Notes: generated from the letters alone by a model not told the origin. Positions 38,219 through 48,067 are shown, counted from the stretch's first letter. The stretch is DNA of 64,000 nucleotides from Bradyrhizobium sp. (GCF_004799405.1 NZ_SSMW01000033.1:1-64000); one strand, 5' to 3'. Numbers and translations are program-made.

Positions 38219-39150
38219 AGACTCCGGATTCCAAACTGGAAAGCCAGGTCGCCGCGGTTCGCGGCTTCAGCCGTTTCTATACCCGCAAACTGGGCATCAT
38301 CGAGCCCAGGCTGCTGGACAGCCCATGGACGCTGCAGCAAGCGCGGATCATCTACGAAATCGCCAATCGAAAGAACTGCACCGCGACCGACCTCGTCCGC
38401 GCGCTCGGTCTCGATGCCGGGTTCCTCAGCCGGACCTTGCAGGCGATGCAGCAGCGCCAGATCGTCGCCCGAAAGCCGTCGAAGACCGACCGCCGCGTCA
38501 CCGAGCTTGCATTGACCGCGAAAGGCCGCGCCGCCTTTGCTGACCTCGATGGCCGGTCGCGCAGCGCGGTTGCCGCGTTGCTGGGCGGGCTGGAGGCTGC
38601 GGAGCGCGCAGCCGTCGTCAACGCCATGACCACCATCGAGCATACGCTGGAGCCTCCGGCGCGGCAGCCCGCCGGCTTCCTGTTGCGAAGCCATCGCCCC
38701 GGGGACATCGGCTGGATCGTTTCGCGGCACGGCGCGGTGTATGCGCAGGAATATGGCTGGGACATCAGCTTCGAGGCGCTCGCCGCCGAGATCGCCGCAC
38801 AGTTCATCAAATCGTACGATCCCGCGCGCGAGCATTGTTGGATCGCCGAGATCGGCGGCGAGCCGGTGGGTTCGATCTTCCTGGTCAAGGCGTCCGACAA
38901 CGTCGCGAAATTACGGTTGCTGCTGGTGGAGAAAAAAGCGCGCGGGCTCGGAGTGGGACGCGCACTGACCGAGCAGTGCATCCGTTTCGCGCGCGAAGCC
39001 GGCTACACCTCGATGACGCTGTGGACCCAGAGCATCCTCGTCGCCGCGCGCGGTATCTACCAGCGCGCCGGATTCTCCCGGGTCAAGGAAGAGAAGCATC
39101 ACAGCTTCGGCGTCGACCTCGTTGGCGAGACCTGGGAGCTGAAGCTTTAG
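38209..39150 (+). CDS. MarR-type regulator fused to a GNAT acetyltransferase
   Basis: A 313-residue two-domain protein. Residues about 12-145 are a MarR winged helix (LVRALGLDAGFLSRTLQAM recognition region, then the KPSKTDRRVTELALTAKG wing). Residues about 155-313 are a GNAT acetyltransferase with the acetyl-CoA loop EKKARGLGVGRALTEQCI and YQRAGFSRVKEE. Such fusions are known in actinobacteria and proteobacteria; the acetyl acceptor is unknown. The ATG at 38209 fits the family N-terminus; it lies within a palindrome that may be its own operator. Stop codon overlaps the convergent moaB end. Confidence 0.88.
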   Translation: MKSKTPDSKLESQVAAVRGFSRFYTRKLGIIEPRLLDSPWTLQQARIIYEIANRKNCTATDLVRALGLDAGFLSRTLQAMQQRQIVARKPSKTDRRVTELALTAKGRAAFADLDGRSRSAVAALLGGLEAAERAAVVNAMTTIEHTLEPPARQPAGFLLRSHRPGDIGWIVSRHGAVYAQEYGWDISFEALAAEIAAQFIKSYDPAREHCWIAEIGGEPVGSIFLVKASDNVAKLRLLLVEKKARGLGVGRALTEQCIRFAREAGYTSMTLWTQSILVAARGIYQRAGFSRVKEEKHHSFGVDLVGETWELKL

Positions 39151-39710
39151 GCAGATGTTCCCTTGGCCTTCGGGCGCCGCAAATGCTCGTCGAGCCGCGG
39201 CATGATCTCGACGAAATTGCACGGCCGCGTCCGGTAATCGAGCTGGGCGGCAAGAATGCCATCCCAGCCGTCACGGCAGGCGCCCGGCGAGCCCGGCAGG
39301 CAGAAGATAAAGGTGGCGCCGGCGACGCCGGCAGTGGCGCGGCTCTGGATCGTCGAGGTTCCGATCTTGGCGTGGCTGAGCATATGGAATGCGATGGAGA
39401 AGCCATCCATCCGCTTTTCGAACAACGGCTCGACCGCCTCCGGCGTCACGTCGCGCCCCGTGAAGCCGGTGCCGCCTGACGTGATGATGGCATCGACGCC
39501 CGGATCGGCGATCCATCTTTTAACGACGGCGCGGATCGCCTCGACATCGTCGAGCACGATCTCGCGCGCCGCGAGCTTGTGACCGGCGGCGGTGAGCCGG
39601 TCCGCCAAGGTCGTTCCCGACTTGTCGTCCGCCAGCGAGCGGGTATCGGAAATCGTCAGCACCGCGATGTTGAGCGGCACGAATGTTCGGGACTCGTCGA
39701 TTGCGGACAT
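39147..39710 (-). CDS. moaB: Molybdenum cofactor biosynthesis protein B
   Basis: A 187-residue MoaB/MogA-type protein that binds molybdopterin and adenylylates it before molybdate insertion. Seen: IAVLTISDTRSLADDKSG, IITSGGTGFTGRDVTPEAV and the C-terminal CLPGSPGACRDGWD. The ATG at 39710 is chosen; an upstream frame to 39761 lies in repeat DNA. No other moa genes are close by. Confidence 0.94.
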   Translation of the reverse strand: MSAIDESRTFVPLNIAVLTISDTRSLADDKSGTTLADRLTAAGHKLAAREIVLDDVEAIRAVVKRWIADPGVDAIITSGGTGFTGRDVTPEAVEPLFEKRMDGFSIAFHMLSHAKIGTSTIQSRATAGVAGATFIFCLPGSPGACRDGWDGILAAQLDYRTRPCNFVEIMPRLDEHLRRPKAKGTSA

Positions 39711-39744
39711 CAATTTGAACCTCTTCGCCGCGTTCACTACGTCA

Positions 39745-39872
39745 CCCGGAGGTGCGCGCACTTGCGCGCCTCGAAGGATGGACCGCAGGCACCTTGCTTG
39801 TCATCCTTCGAGGCTCGCCGAAGAGGCTCGCACCTCCAGCGACGAGCGCAGTCGTGCTCGCGCGGGGATGAC
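39745..39872. repeat. GAAGGATG/CATCCTTC dispersed repeat
   Basis: CCGGAGGTGCGCGC...CTCGAAGGATG on the left is mirrored by CATCCTTCGAGGCTCGCC...CGCACCTCC on the right. Related to the block at 57125-57232. It fills the gap between moaB and the zinc protease gene, which point the same way. Confidence 0.65.
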
Positions 39873-39881
39873 GACAGATCG

Positions 39882-40814
39882 TCACGGCGCTCCGCCGGCG
39901 AAGGTATTGCAGGCCTGCACCGTGCCCTGCTGGTAGCCGGTCATGAACCATTGCTTGCGTTGCGCGGCGGAGCCGTGGGTGAAAGAGTCCGGCACCACCC
40001 GCCCCGTCGCTTGCCGCTGCAGGGTATCGTCGCCGATCGCGGAGGCCGTGGTCAGCGCAGCATCGATGTCGCCCGCTTCAAGGAAGCCCGGGCGCTTCTT
40101 CTCCTCGCGGTTGACCCAGACGCCGGACAGGCAATCCGCCTGCAACTCGACCCTCACCTGCAAGGCATTGGCATCGACCTTGCTGACCTCCTGCTGCTTC
40201 GCCGTCACCTTCGGGAGAATACCGAGCAAGTTCTGGATGTGATGGCCGGCTTCATGGGCGATGATATAGGCCGCGGTGAACTTGCAGGCGTTGCCCGAAC
40301 ACCCGTGGAACCGGGTCTCGATCTCGCGGAAAAATCCGGTGTCGAGGAAAATCTGCCGGTCCGGCGGGCAGTAGAACGGTCCCATCGCCGACTGCGCCAT
40401 GCCGCAGCGCCCGCCATTGGTGACGTTGCGGAACAGCACGATGCGCGGTCCCTTGTAGGGCTGTCCGCTGGCCTGGAAGATTTCGCTCCAGCGATCGTCG
40501 ATCTCGCCGAGAATGCCCGCGATCATGTTGCCCATCTCGTCGGTTGGCACGCCCGACTTGGCCGGCGTTGACGTGCGATCGGATTGATAGGTCGGCGCCT
40601 GACGGCCACCGGTGAGAATTTCCGCGCCGCCGATCAGGACGCGCGGATCGATGCCGAGCGCGTAACCGACGAGGCCAAGCACGATGATGGTGCCGATGCC
40701 GAGCCCGCCACCGCCGCCGATCGGAAGGCCGATGCCGCCCCCGCCGCCGCCGCCGCCACCGTCATCGCGACGGTCGTCGATATCGTCGCTGCGGCGGAAG
40801 TCATCGTAACGCAT
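39882..40814 (-). CDS. YpfJ-family neutral zinc metallopeptidase
   Basis: A 310-residue predicted metallopeptidase. The zinc motif is IAHEAGHHIQNLLG (HExxH), with downstream SGVWVNRE. The N-terminus has a charged region, a run of nine glycines, a second glycine-rich patch and one membrane helix (about 40-58), so the catalytic domain should face the periplasm. Cysteines in CPPDRQ and GCSGNACKF may form disulfides. The glycine run is encoded by tandem CCG triplets at about 40733-40759 and may vary in length between strains. Confidence 0.88.
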   Translation of the reverse strand: MRYDDFRRSDDIDDRRDDGGGGGGGGGIGLPIGGGGGLGIGTIIVLGLVGYALGIDPRVLIGGAEILTGGRQAPTYQSDRTSTPAKSGVPTDEMGNMIAGILGEIDDRWSEIFQASGQPYKGPRIVLFRNVTNGGRCGMAQSAMGPFYCPPDRQIFLDTGFFREIETRFHGCSGNACKFTAAYIIAHEAGHHIQNLLGILPKVTAKQQEVSKVDANALQVRVELQADCLSGVWVNREEKKRPGFLEAGDIDAALTTASAIGDDTLQRQATGRVVPDSFTHGSAAQRKQWFMTGYQQGTVQACNTFAGGAP

Positions 40815-41043
40815 GGCGCTTTTTCCTCATTTTCGACCTGCCGCGGCCTGCAAACCCACCGCGACGGACGCTGCCGGCGCCCGGTCTCGGCGACAAGCTA
40901 AAATTCTCATTCCATTAATCAATAACCCGCCCGGCAAAAATTGCCTAGCGTGAAAGAATTGCCCGGTTAAGTCGATTTTTACTTTGCCTCGTCAATGTAT
41001 CGCCAGTCGGTTGTTTGGTCCCGCGTCGCCGACTGCGTCGCCT

Positions 41044-42196
<1,153 letters not shown>

Positions 42197-42212
42197 ATAC
42201 AACACATTTTGC

Positions 42213-42331
42213 CCGTCATTCCGAGATGCGCGTAGCGCAGGCCTCAGATGTGCAATTGCACATCGGGGAAACCATATTCGATCGGGGTTATGGATTCCGG
42301 GCTCTCGACTTCGTCGCGCCCCGGAATGACG
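42213..42331. repeat. CGTCATTCCGAG/CCGGAATGACG dispersed repeat
   Basis: CGTCATTCCGAGATGCGCG at the left is matched by CGCGCCCCGGAATGACG at the right, with an inner ATGTGCAATTGCACAT palindrome and ATGGATTCCGGGC. This is the common Bradyrhizobium-type repeat seen between genes. It separates ccrM from the glutathione transferase gene. Confidence 0.75.
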
Positions 42332-42449
42332 CAGCCTCACGAATTCGTCGGTTGCGTATCCCCCAGAAATTTGCGCATAGGAATGCCGTCCGCGGCATTG
42401 TCGCCGCGTCCCGATTTTTCTCGGCAACAAAACAGCAAGGGAGAATTTG

Positions 42450-43136
42450 ATGCTCAAATTTTATTTCAACGGCGCGCCGAACCCCAACAAGGTCGCGCTT
42501 TTCCTGGAAGAGTCCGGGCTGGCTTATGAGCTGGTGCCGGTCGACACCCGCAAAGGCGATCAGTTCAAGCCGGAATTCCTTAAAGTGAACCCGAACGGCA
42601 AGGTGCCGGCGATCGACGATAACGGCGTGTTCGTGTTCGACAGCAACGCGATCCTGCTCTACCTCGCCGAGAAGACCGGCAAGTTCCTGCCGCCGAATAC
42701 GCCGGCCAACCGCGCCCAGCTGTTGTCCTGGCTGATGTTCATCGCCAGCGGCGTTGGCCCCTATTCAGGCCAGGCGGTGCATTTCAAGCACTTCGCGCCG
42801 AAGGAGCTGGAATATGCGCGCAACCGCTACCAGTTCGAAGCCGAGCGTCACTACACCATTCTCAACGATCATCTCGCCAACCGCCGTTATATGGTCGGCG
42901 ACACCTACACCATCGTCGACATGGCGTTGTGGGGCTGGGCGCGGCTGGCGCCGTTCGTGCTCGGCGAAGAAGCGTTCGCAAAATTCACCAATGTGAAACG
43001 GCTGGTCGATGAAATCTCGGAAAGGCCGGCCGCGGCACGCGCGGTCGCGCTGAAAGACAAGTTCGTGTTCAAGGCCGAAATGGACGACGAGGCGCGCAAC
43101 ATCATGTTCCGCCATCTCAAGACCAAGGCGGCCTGA
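42450..43136 (+). CDS. Glutathione S-transferase
   Basis: A 228-residue GST. The thioredoxin-like N-terminal domain has the YfcG-type motif PNKVALFLEESGLAYEL and FLKVNPNGKVPAI (cis-proline) with DSNAILLYLAEKTG for glutathione binding; the all-helical C-terminal domain has YMVGDTYTIVDMALWGW. It probably conjugates or reduces small disulfides with glutathione. AAGGGAG precedes the ATG at 42450. A strong terminator follows. Confidence 0.93.
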   Translation: MLKFYFNGAPNPNKVALFLEESGLAYELVPVDTRKGDQFKPEFLKVNPNGKVPAIDDNGVFVFDSNAILLYLAEKTGKFLPPNTPANRAQLLSWLMFIASGVGPYSGQAVHFKHFAPKELEYARNRYQFEAERHYTILNDHLANRRYMVGDTYTIVDMALWGWARLAPFVLGEEAFAKFTNVKRLVDEISERPAAARAVALKDKFVFKAEMDDEARNIMFRHLKTKAA

Positions 43137-43151
43137 CCAGGCCGGAATGGC

Positions 43152-43185
43152 AAAACGGCGCCCCTCGCGGGCGCCGTTTTCGTTT
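43152..43185 (+). terminator. Intrinsic terminator after the GST gene
   Basis: AAAACGGCGCCC and GGGCGCCGTTTT are perfect 12-base arms around CTCGC, followed by CGTTT. As the arms begin with A-tract and end with T-tract it should work on both strands, serving the convergent RidA gene as well. Confidence 0.9.
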
Positions 43186-43604
43186 CAGCCGTCAATCGCC
43201 GCGACGGCCTCGATCTCGATCAGCCAGCCCGGCCGCATCAGGCGGCTGACCACAACAAACGTACTCGCCGGCGGCTTCTCGACATTGATATAGCGATCGC
43301 GAATCGGCCGCAGCTTCGGCACGCTGGCCTGATCCAGCTCGGGGACGACGTAATAGTTCAGCTTGACGATATCCGCCATGGTGCCGCCGGCGGCTTCGAC
43401 CGCAAGTTTGAGATTGGCGAAGACCTGTTCGACCTGCGCCTCGAAATCGCCCTCGCCGATCAGTTTGCCGGACGCATCGCTCGGGACCTGGCCGGAAAGA
43501 TAGACGATCGTTCCGCTATTGACCTTGGCGATGTGCGAATAGCCGGCCGGGCCCGGAGCAATCAGGGTTTTGGGGCTGATGGATTCTCTCGATGGCTTCG
43601 ACAT
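43185..43604 (-). CDS. RidA-family protein
   Basis: A 139-residue RidA/YjgF protein that hydrolyses reactive enamine/imine intermediates or belongs to a divergent subgroup. Seen: GYSHIAKVNSGTIVYLSGQV, FANLKLAVEAAGGTMADIVKL and RPGWLIEIEAVA. The conserved arginine of active RidA is represented by SRLMRPGWLIEIE. The ATG at 43604 has GGAGAAG 7 bases upstream. It is divergent from the FAD monooxygenase gene, which may share its regulation. Confidence 0.88.
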   Translation of the reverse strand: MSKPSRESISPKTLIAPGPAGYSHIAKVNSGTIVYLSGQVPSDASGKLIGEGDFEAQVEQVFANLKLAVEAAGGTMADIVKLNYYVVPELDQASVPKLRPIRDRYINVEKPPASTFVVVSRLMRPGWLIEIEAVAAIDG

Positions 43605-43684
43605 AATGCTTCTCCGTTCGGTCCTGAGCTTGCCGGGAATTCCTCGCCATGTCATGACCCTCGGCGAATTCCGGGGGTAACATC

Positions 43685-44974
43685 ATGACGGTTCTCATCG
43701 CCGGCGGCGGCATTGGCGGGCTGACGCTGGCGCTCAGCTTGCATCAGATCGGCGTCGCCGCCAGAGTGTTCGAGAGCGTGCCGGAGTTGAAGCCGCTCGG
43801 CGTCGGCATCAACGTTCTGCCGCACGCCGTGCGCGAATTGATCGAACTCGGCCTGCTCGACCGGCTCGAAGCCGCGGGCGTGCGGACCAGGGAACTTGCG
43901 TATTTTTCCAAGCACGGCAAGCCGATCTGGAGCGAGCCGCGCGGCACCGAGGCCGGCTACAAATGGCCGCAGTTCTCGATCCATCGCGGCACGCTGCAGC
44001 AGATCCTGCTCGACGCCGCGACCGAGCGGCTGGGAGCGGAGAATATTCTCACCAGTCATCATCTCAGCGGCTGGTCGGAAACTTCAGGCGGCGTCCGCGC
44101 CGATTTCATCGACCGGGCCACCGGCAAACCGGCCGGCAGCCATGACGGCGCGCTGCTGATCGCGGCCGACGGCATCCACTCCGCGGTCCGCGAGAAACTC
44201 TATCCGCAGGAAGGCCCACCGATCTGGAACGGCCGCATCCTGTGGCGCGGCATCACCCTGTCGGACGCGTTCCTGTCCGGCCGCACCATGATCATGGCCG
44301 GCCACGAGATCTTGAAATTCGTCTGCTATCCGATTTCCAACGCGGCCGATGCGGACGGCAAGTTCCAGATCAACTGGGTCGCCGAGCGGCATATGCCGCC
44401 GACCTACCAGAGGCGGCGGGAGGATTACAACCGCACCGCCCTCACGGAAGAATTCCTGCCGTGGTTCGCGGACTGGAAGTTCGACTGGCTCGACGTGCCC
44501 GGCCTGATCCGCAACTGCCCGCGGGCCTACGAATATCCGCTGGTCGATCGCGATCCGATTCCGCAATGGACCTTCGGGCTGACCACGCTGATGGGCGACG
44601 CCGCGCATCCGATGTATCCGATCGGCTCCAACGGCGCGTCGCAGGCGATCCTCGACGCCCGCGTCATCACCCGCGAGATCCTGGCGCGCGGTCCGACCCA
44701 CGAGGCGCTGGTCGCCTATGAGGCGGAGCGTCGCCCCGCCACCACCGATCTTGTAATGCTCAACCGCCGCAACGGACCGGAACAAGTGATGCAACTGGTT
44801 GAGGAACGCGCGCCGGAGGGATTCAATGTCGTCACCGACGTGCTGTCGCTCGCCGAAATGCAAGACATCACCACCAACTACAAGCGCGTCGCCGGCTTTC
44901 AGGTCGAAGGCCTCAACGCCAAGCCGCCGATCGTGAAAGTCCCGGCTCCGGGCCGGCTTTCCAGCGCGGGCTGA
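43685..44974 (+). CDS. FAD-dependent aromatic monooxygenase, PhzS-like
   Basis: A 429-residue group A flavoprotein monooxygenase. Seen: the GxGxxG FAD site VLIAGGGIGGLTLALSLHQ (3-21), the GADGIHSAVR-type motif as AADGIHSAVREKL, and the second FAD motif TLMGDAAHPMYPIGSNGASQ. It hydroxylates an aromatic or heteroaromatic substrate with NAD(P)H and oxygen; the closest pattern is PhzS/flavin-dependent oxidoreductase. The neighbouring RidA gene suggests a product that releases imines, but this is inference. Confidence 0.9.
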   Translation: MTVLIAGGGIGGLTLALSLHQIGVAARVFESVPELKPLGVGINVLPHAVRELIELGLLDRLEAAGVRTRELAYFSKHGKPIWSEPRGTEAGYKWPQFSIHRGTLQQILLDAATERLGAENILTSHHLSGWSETSGGVRADFIDRATGKPAGSHDGALLIAADGIHSAVREKLYPQEGPPIWNGRILWRGITLSDAFLSGRTMIMAGHEILKFVCYPISNAADADGKFQINWVAERHMPPTYQRRREDYNRTALTEEFLPWFADWKFDWLDVPGLIRNCPRAYEYPLVDRDPIPQWTFGLTTLMGDAAHPMYPIGSNGASQAILDARVITREILARGPTHEALVAYEAERRPATTDLVMLNRRNGPEQVMQLVEERAPEGFNVVTDVLSLAEMQDITTNYKRVAGFQVEGLNAKPPIVKVPAPGRLSSAG

Positions 44975-44976
44975 CT

Positions 44977-46092
44977 TTATTTCCCTAGTCCATGCGCGAT
45001 CACCTTGCGCATCAGGTTCGGCAGCGCTTCACCGCCGAGCGTCGCAATCGGCACCCAGCGCATGCCCTCCGGCGCGCGGGTGCGCGCGGCGATGCTGGCG
45101 GTATAAACTACGAGTTCGAGCGGAAAATGGGTGAAGACATGGGTGACGACGCCCGTCTTGCGATGCCAGCGCGTAACGCCTTTTAGCGCGGGCGCCTGCT
45201 TCAGCGCGGCCTTGTCGTGCAGTGCTGTGCGCCAATCCGACCCCGGCACTTCGGTCATGCCGCCGAGCAGGCCTTTTTCTGACCGGGTGCGGACCAAAAG
45301 TTCCTCGCCGCGGGTCACGACGAACGCAGCGCCTCGACGCAGCGCTCCGGTTTTCTTCGCCAGCTTGCGCGGAAACGTCTCCTGATCGCCACGCGCGCGG
45401 GCCAGACAATCCTCGTTCAGCGGACACAGCACGCAAGCCGGCTTTTTGGGCGTGCAGATCGAGGAGCCGAGATCCATCAACGCCTGCGCGCTATCGCCGG
45501 CGCGTGACTCCACGTCGCCCGCGCGTGAGGCGCCGAGCAGCGTCGACGCGAACTGTTGTATCAGCGGCTTGGCCTGCGGCAGCGGCTCCTCGACGGCGAA
45601 CAGCCGCGATACCACCCGCTCGATATTGCCGTCTACCGGCATGGTGCGGCGGCCGAATGCTATCGCGGCGATCGCGGCCGCGGTGTAACGCCCAATTCCC
45701 GGCAGCGTGCGCAGGCCTTGCTCGGTGTCCGGAAACGCACCGCCATGGTCGCGCCGCACCGCGACCGCGCAGGCGTGCAGGTTGCGCGCCCGCGAGTAAT
45801 AGCCGAGCCCGGCCCACATCCGCAGCACGTCGTCGAGCGAGGCGCGGCCGAGCGCGTCGACATCAGGCCATCGCGCAACGAATTTCTCGAAATACGGCCC
45901 CACCGTCTTGACGCCGGTCTGCTGCAGCATGATTTCCGACAGCCAGACCCGGTAGGGATCGGCGCGCTCACCCGACAGCGGCCGCCACGGCAACTTGCGG
46001 CGATGCCGGTCGTACCAGGCGAGCAGCAGCGCCGGGCGGGCGCTTGCAATTTCAGGTCGCTTTCGTCTGCCGATGGCTGATGATGAGGACAC
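44977..46092 (-). CDS. mutY: A/G-specific adenine glycosylase
   Basis: A 371-residue MutY that removes adenine mispaired with 8-oxoguanine. Seen: WRPLSGERADPYRVWLSE, IMLQQTGVKTV, the helix-hairpin-helix LPGIGRYTAAAIAAIAFG with the catalytic aspartate in PVDGNIERV, and the 4Fe-4S motif CTPKKPACVLCPLNEDC (Cx6Cx2Cx5C). The C-terminal Nudix-like domain follows. A GTG at 46092 is chosen because the family N-terminus starts near SARPALLLAWYDRHRRKLPW; the longer frame to 46323 runs through the higB promoter. Confidence 0.94.
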   Translation of the reverse strand: MSSSSAIGRRKRPEIASARPALLLAWYDRHRRKLPWRPLSGERADPYRVWLSEIMLQQTGVKTVGPYFEKFVARWPDVDALGRASLDDVLRMWAGLGYYSRARNLHACAVAVRRDHGGAFPDTEQGLRTLPGIGRYTAAAIAAIAFGRRTMPVDGNIERVVSRLFAVEEPLPQAKPLIQQFASTLLGASRAGDVESRAGDSAQALMDLGSSICTPKKPACVLCPLNEDCLARARGDQETFPRKLAKKTGALRRGAAFVVTRGEELLVRTRSEKGLLGGMTEVPGSDWRTALHDKAALKQAPALKGVTRWHRKTGVVTHVFTHFPLELVVYTASIAARTRAPEGMRWVPIATLGGEALPNLMRKVIAHGLGK

Positions 46093-46141
46093 ACCGCATC
46101 TTAAAATGCGAAATTCAACGTGACCAGAGACAGCCACCGGG

Positions 46142-46170
46142 TTGCGCGCTATAACGCGCCGCGTTATAGT
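46142..46170 (+). promoter_or_regulatory. higBA promoter with overlapping palindromic operator
   Basis: CTATAACGC and GCGTTATAG are perfect 9-base arms around GCC (46149-46169). A -35-like TTGCGC (46142-46147) and -10 TATAGT (46165-46170), 17 bases apart, overlap it. A HigA dimer bound here would block its own promoter, as usual for higBA. The predicted transcript start falls at or next to the higB ATG. Confidence 0.7.
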
Positions 46171-46175
46171 TGACC

Positions 46176-46460
46176 ATGATTCAGGGCTTTGCTGATTCCG
46201 AGACGGAATTGATTTGGTCCGGACGCCGGAGCCGTAAATTGCCGGCAGACATCCAAAACGTCGCTTTAAGAAAGCTCCGACTTTTGAATCAAGCCCGGGT
46301 ACTCGGCGATCTTCGCGTGCCACCCGGCAATCGGCTTGAGGCGTTGAGGGCCGATCGGCAAGGGCAACACTCGATCCGAATCAACGACCAATGGCGCATT
46401 TGTTTTGTATGGGATGATGGAGGACCGATGCATGTCGAAATCGTCGACTATCACGACTAG
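46176..46460 (+). CDS. higB: HigB/RelE-type toxin
   Basis: A 94-residue RelE-superfamily mRNA-cleaving toxin of the HigB (killer protein) group: WSGRRSRKLPADIQ, ALRKLRLLNQAR, LRVPPGNRLEAL, and QHSIRINDQWRICFVW, the conserved core near the C-terminus. There is no Shine-Dalgarno ahead of the ATG, which lies 6 bases after the operator palindrome, so translation may be leaderless. It overlaps higA by 29 bases, the usual HigBA order of toxin first. Confidence 0.92.
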   Translation: MIQGFADSETELIWSGRRSRKLPADIQNVALRKLRLLNQARVLGDLRVPPGNRLEALRADRQGQHSIRINDQWRICFVWDDGGPMHVEIVDYHD

Positions 46461-46752
46461 GAGCGGGGTGCTTCTGAATCCGCATCCCGGCGAAATCCTG
46501 CTTGAAGAGTTCCTCAAACCGATGGGGCTCAGCCAGAACGCGCTGGCCCGCGCAGTCCATGTCGCGCCGCGCCGCGTCAACGAGATTGTACTGGGCAAGC
46601 GAGATGTCACGGCCGACACTGATCTTCGGCTCGCGCGTTATTTCGGCCTGTCGGAAGGGTTCTTTCTCGGCCTGCAGACGGATTACGATCTGATGCAGCG
46701 GCGGCGCGAAATCGACCGTGACCTGAAAACCATTCGCCCACGCGCGGCGTGA
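46432..46752 (+). CDS. higA: HigA-type antitoxin
   Basis: A 106-residue XRE-family antitoxin: HPGEILLEEFLKPMGLSQNA, then the helix-turn-helix LARAVHVAPRRVNEIVLGKR and TADTDLRLARYFGLSEGFFL. It neutralises HigB and represses the operon through the upstream palindrome. The ATG at 46432 follows GGAGG at 8 bases and lies inside the end of higB. The pair sits between mutY and dciA, which are normally adjacent in relatives, so it looks acquired. Confidence 0.92.
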   Translation: MSKSSTITTRSGVLLNPHPGEILLEEFLKPMGLSQNALARAVHVAPRRVNEIVLGKRDVTADTDLRLARYFGLSEGFFLGLQTDYDLMQRRREIDRDLKTIRPRAA

Positions 46753-46789
46753 TCTCACTGCTCGCCGAACTGCATTGATATAAGGAACC

Positions 46790-47269
46790 ATGTCCAAGCC
46801 CGGGCCCATCAGCGCCAAGCCGCTTTCCGTCCTGCTCAGCGACGTGTTTTCCGACGCCTATGCCAAACAGGGATTCGCCGCGCGCGAATTGGTGACGCGC
46901 TGGGCGGAAATCGCCGGAACAAAAGTAGCTGAACATTCCGAGCCGCTGAAGATCCAGTGGCCGCGGCCGGTGGAGGGACAGCCGCAGGAACCGGCCACGC
47001 TGGTGCTGCGGGTGGAGGGTCCGATGGCGCTGGAGATCCAGCACGAATCCGACGTCATCCTGGAACGGGTGAATCGCTTTTTCGGCTGGAGCGCGGTCGG
47101 GCGGCTGGCGCTGCGGCAGGCGCCGCTGTCGCGCCGGGATCGGCCCAAAGCCTCCCGCGCACCGGATGCGGCGTCGGTGGCGAAAGTCGCCGAAACCCTC
47201 TCCTCGGTCGAGGACGAGGAACTGCGGGCCGCGCTGGCGCGGCTCGGGGCATCGATCAAGCGAAATTGA
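46790..47269 (+). CDS. dciA: DciA-family replicative helicase loader (DUF721)
   Basis: A 159-residue DUF721 protein. The KH-like core begins LSDVFSDAYAKQGFAARELVTRWAEIAGTKVAEHSEPLKI and continues with ATLVLRVEGPMALEIQHESDVILERVNRFFG, typical of DciA, which helps load DnaB at replication. The C-terminal ~60 residues are charged and less conserved. It precedes the DsbA-like pair and smc, a gene order I recall from Alphaproteobacteria. Confidence 0.85.
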   Translation: MSKPGPISAKPLSVLLSDVFSDAYAKQGFAARELVTRWAEIAGTKVAEHSEPLKIQWPRPVEGQPQEPATLVLRVEGPMALEIQHESDVILERVNRFFGWSAVGRLALRQAPLSRRDRPKASRAPDAASVAKVAETLSSVEDEELRAALARLGASIKRN

Positions 47270-47384
47270 GCCTGCCGTCACGTCCGGGAGCCCGGGCCCG
47301 CCATTGCCACAATTGTGGTTTCAAGCTAGCGAACACCCCTACTTCGGTTCTTTGGGCGTGAACGCGCCAATCCAGGAGCACACC

Positions 47385-48041
47385 TTGATCATCACGCGCC
47401 GCGCCTTCACTGCCGCCCTGTCGCTGACCGGGCTTGCCGCTCTCGTCGGATTTTCGCCGCTGCGCCTGATCACCGAGGCGATAGCGCAAAGTGCTGCCGA
47501 CGTCGCCAAGCCGGTATCGCTGCCGGACATGGCGCTCGGTCCCAAGGATGCGAGCGTCACCATCACCGAATTCGCCTCGATGACCTGTCCGCATTGCGCG
47601 GCCTTCAATGCAACCGTGTTTCCGAAGCTCAAGTCGGAATATATCGACACCGGCAAGGTGCGTTACGTGTTCCGCGAGTTTCCGCTCGACGTCAAGGCCG
47701 CGGCCGGATCGATACTGGCGCGCTGCATCGCCAAGGACGATGCCGGGAAATATTTTGCGGTCGTCGACATGCTGTTCAAGCAGCAAGGCGACTGGGTGAT
47801 GAAGAACACCACCGAAACCCTGACGCGGATCGGCAAGCAGGCCGGCCTCAGCCAGCAATCGGTCGAGACCTGTCTGACGGATCAGGCGTTGCTCGACAAG
47901 GTTTCCGCCGATCAGCGGTTCGCCGCCGAGGTGCTGAAGGTCAATTCGACGCCGACCTTTTTCATCAACGGCGAGATGGTCCGGGGCGAAACCTCGTTCG
48001 AGGAATTCGACAAGCGGATCAAGGCGCAGTTGAAGAGCTGA
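47385..48041 (+). CDS. DsbA-like thiol oxidoreductase, copy 1
   Basis: A 218-residue thioredoxin-fold protein with the active-site CPHC in MTCPHCAAF, followed by VRYVFREFPLDVKAA and STPTFFINGEMV (cis-Pro loop). The N-terminus IITRRAFTAALSLTG has a twin-arginine motif, so Tat export to the periplasm is likely. The start is a TTG at 47385 with CAGGAG 6 bases upstream; an internal ATG would delete the signal. It is followed 26 bases later by a close paralogue. Confidence 0.88.
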   Translation: MIITRRAFTAALSLTGLAALVGFSPLRLITEAIAQSAADVAKPVSLPDMALGPKDASVTITEFASMTCPHCAAFNATVFPKLKSEYIDTGKVRYVFREFPLDVKAAAGSILARCIAKDDAGKYFAVVDMLFKQQGDWVMKNTTETLTRIGKQAGLSQQSVETCLTDQALLDKVSADQRFAAEVLKVNSTPTFFINGEMVRGETSFEEFDKRIKAQLKS

Positions 48042-48067
48042 CCGATCCCCGCCAGGAACTCAAATCG

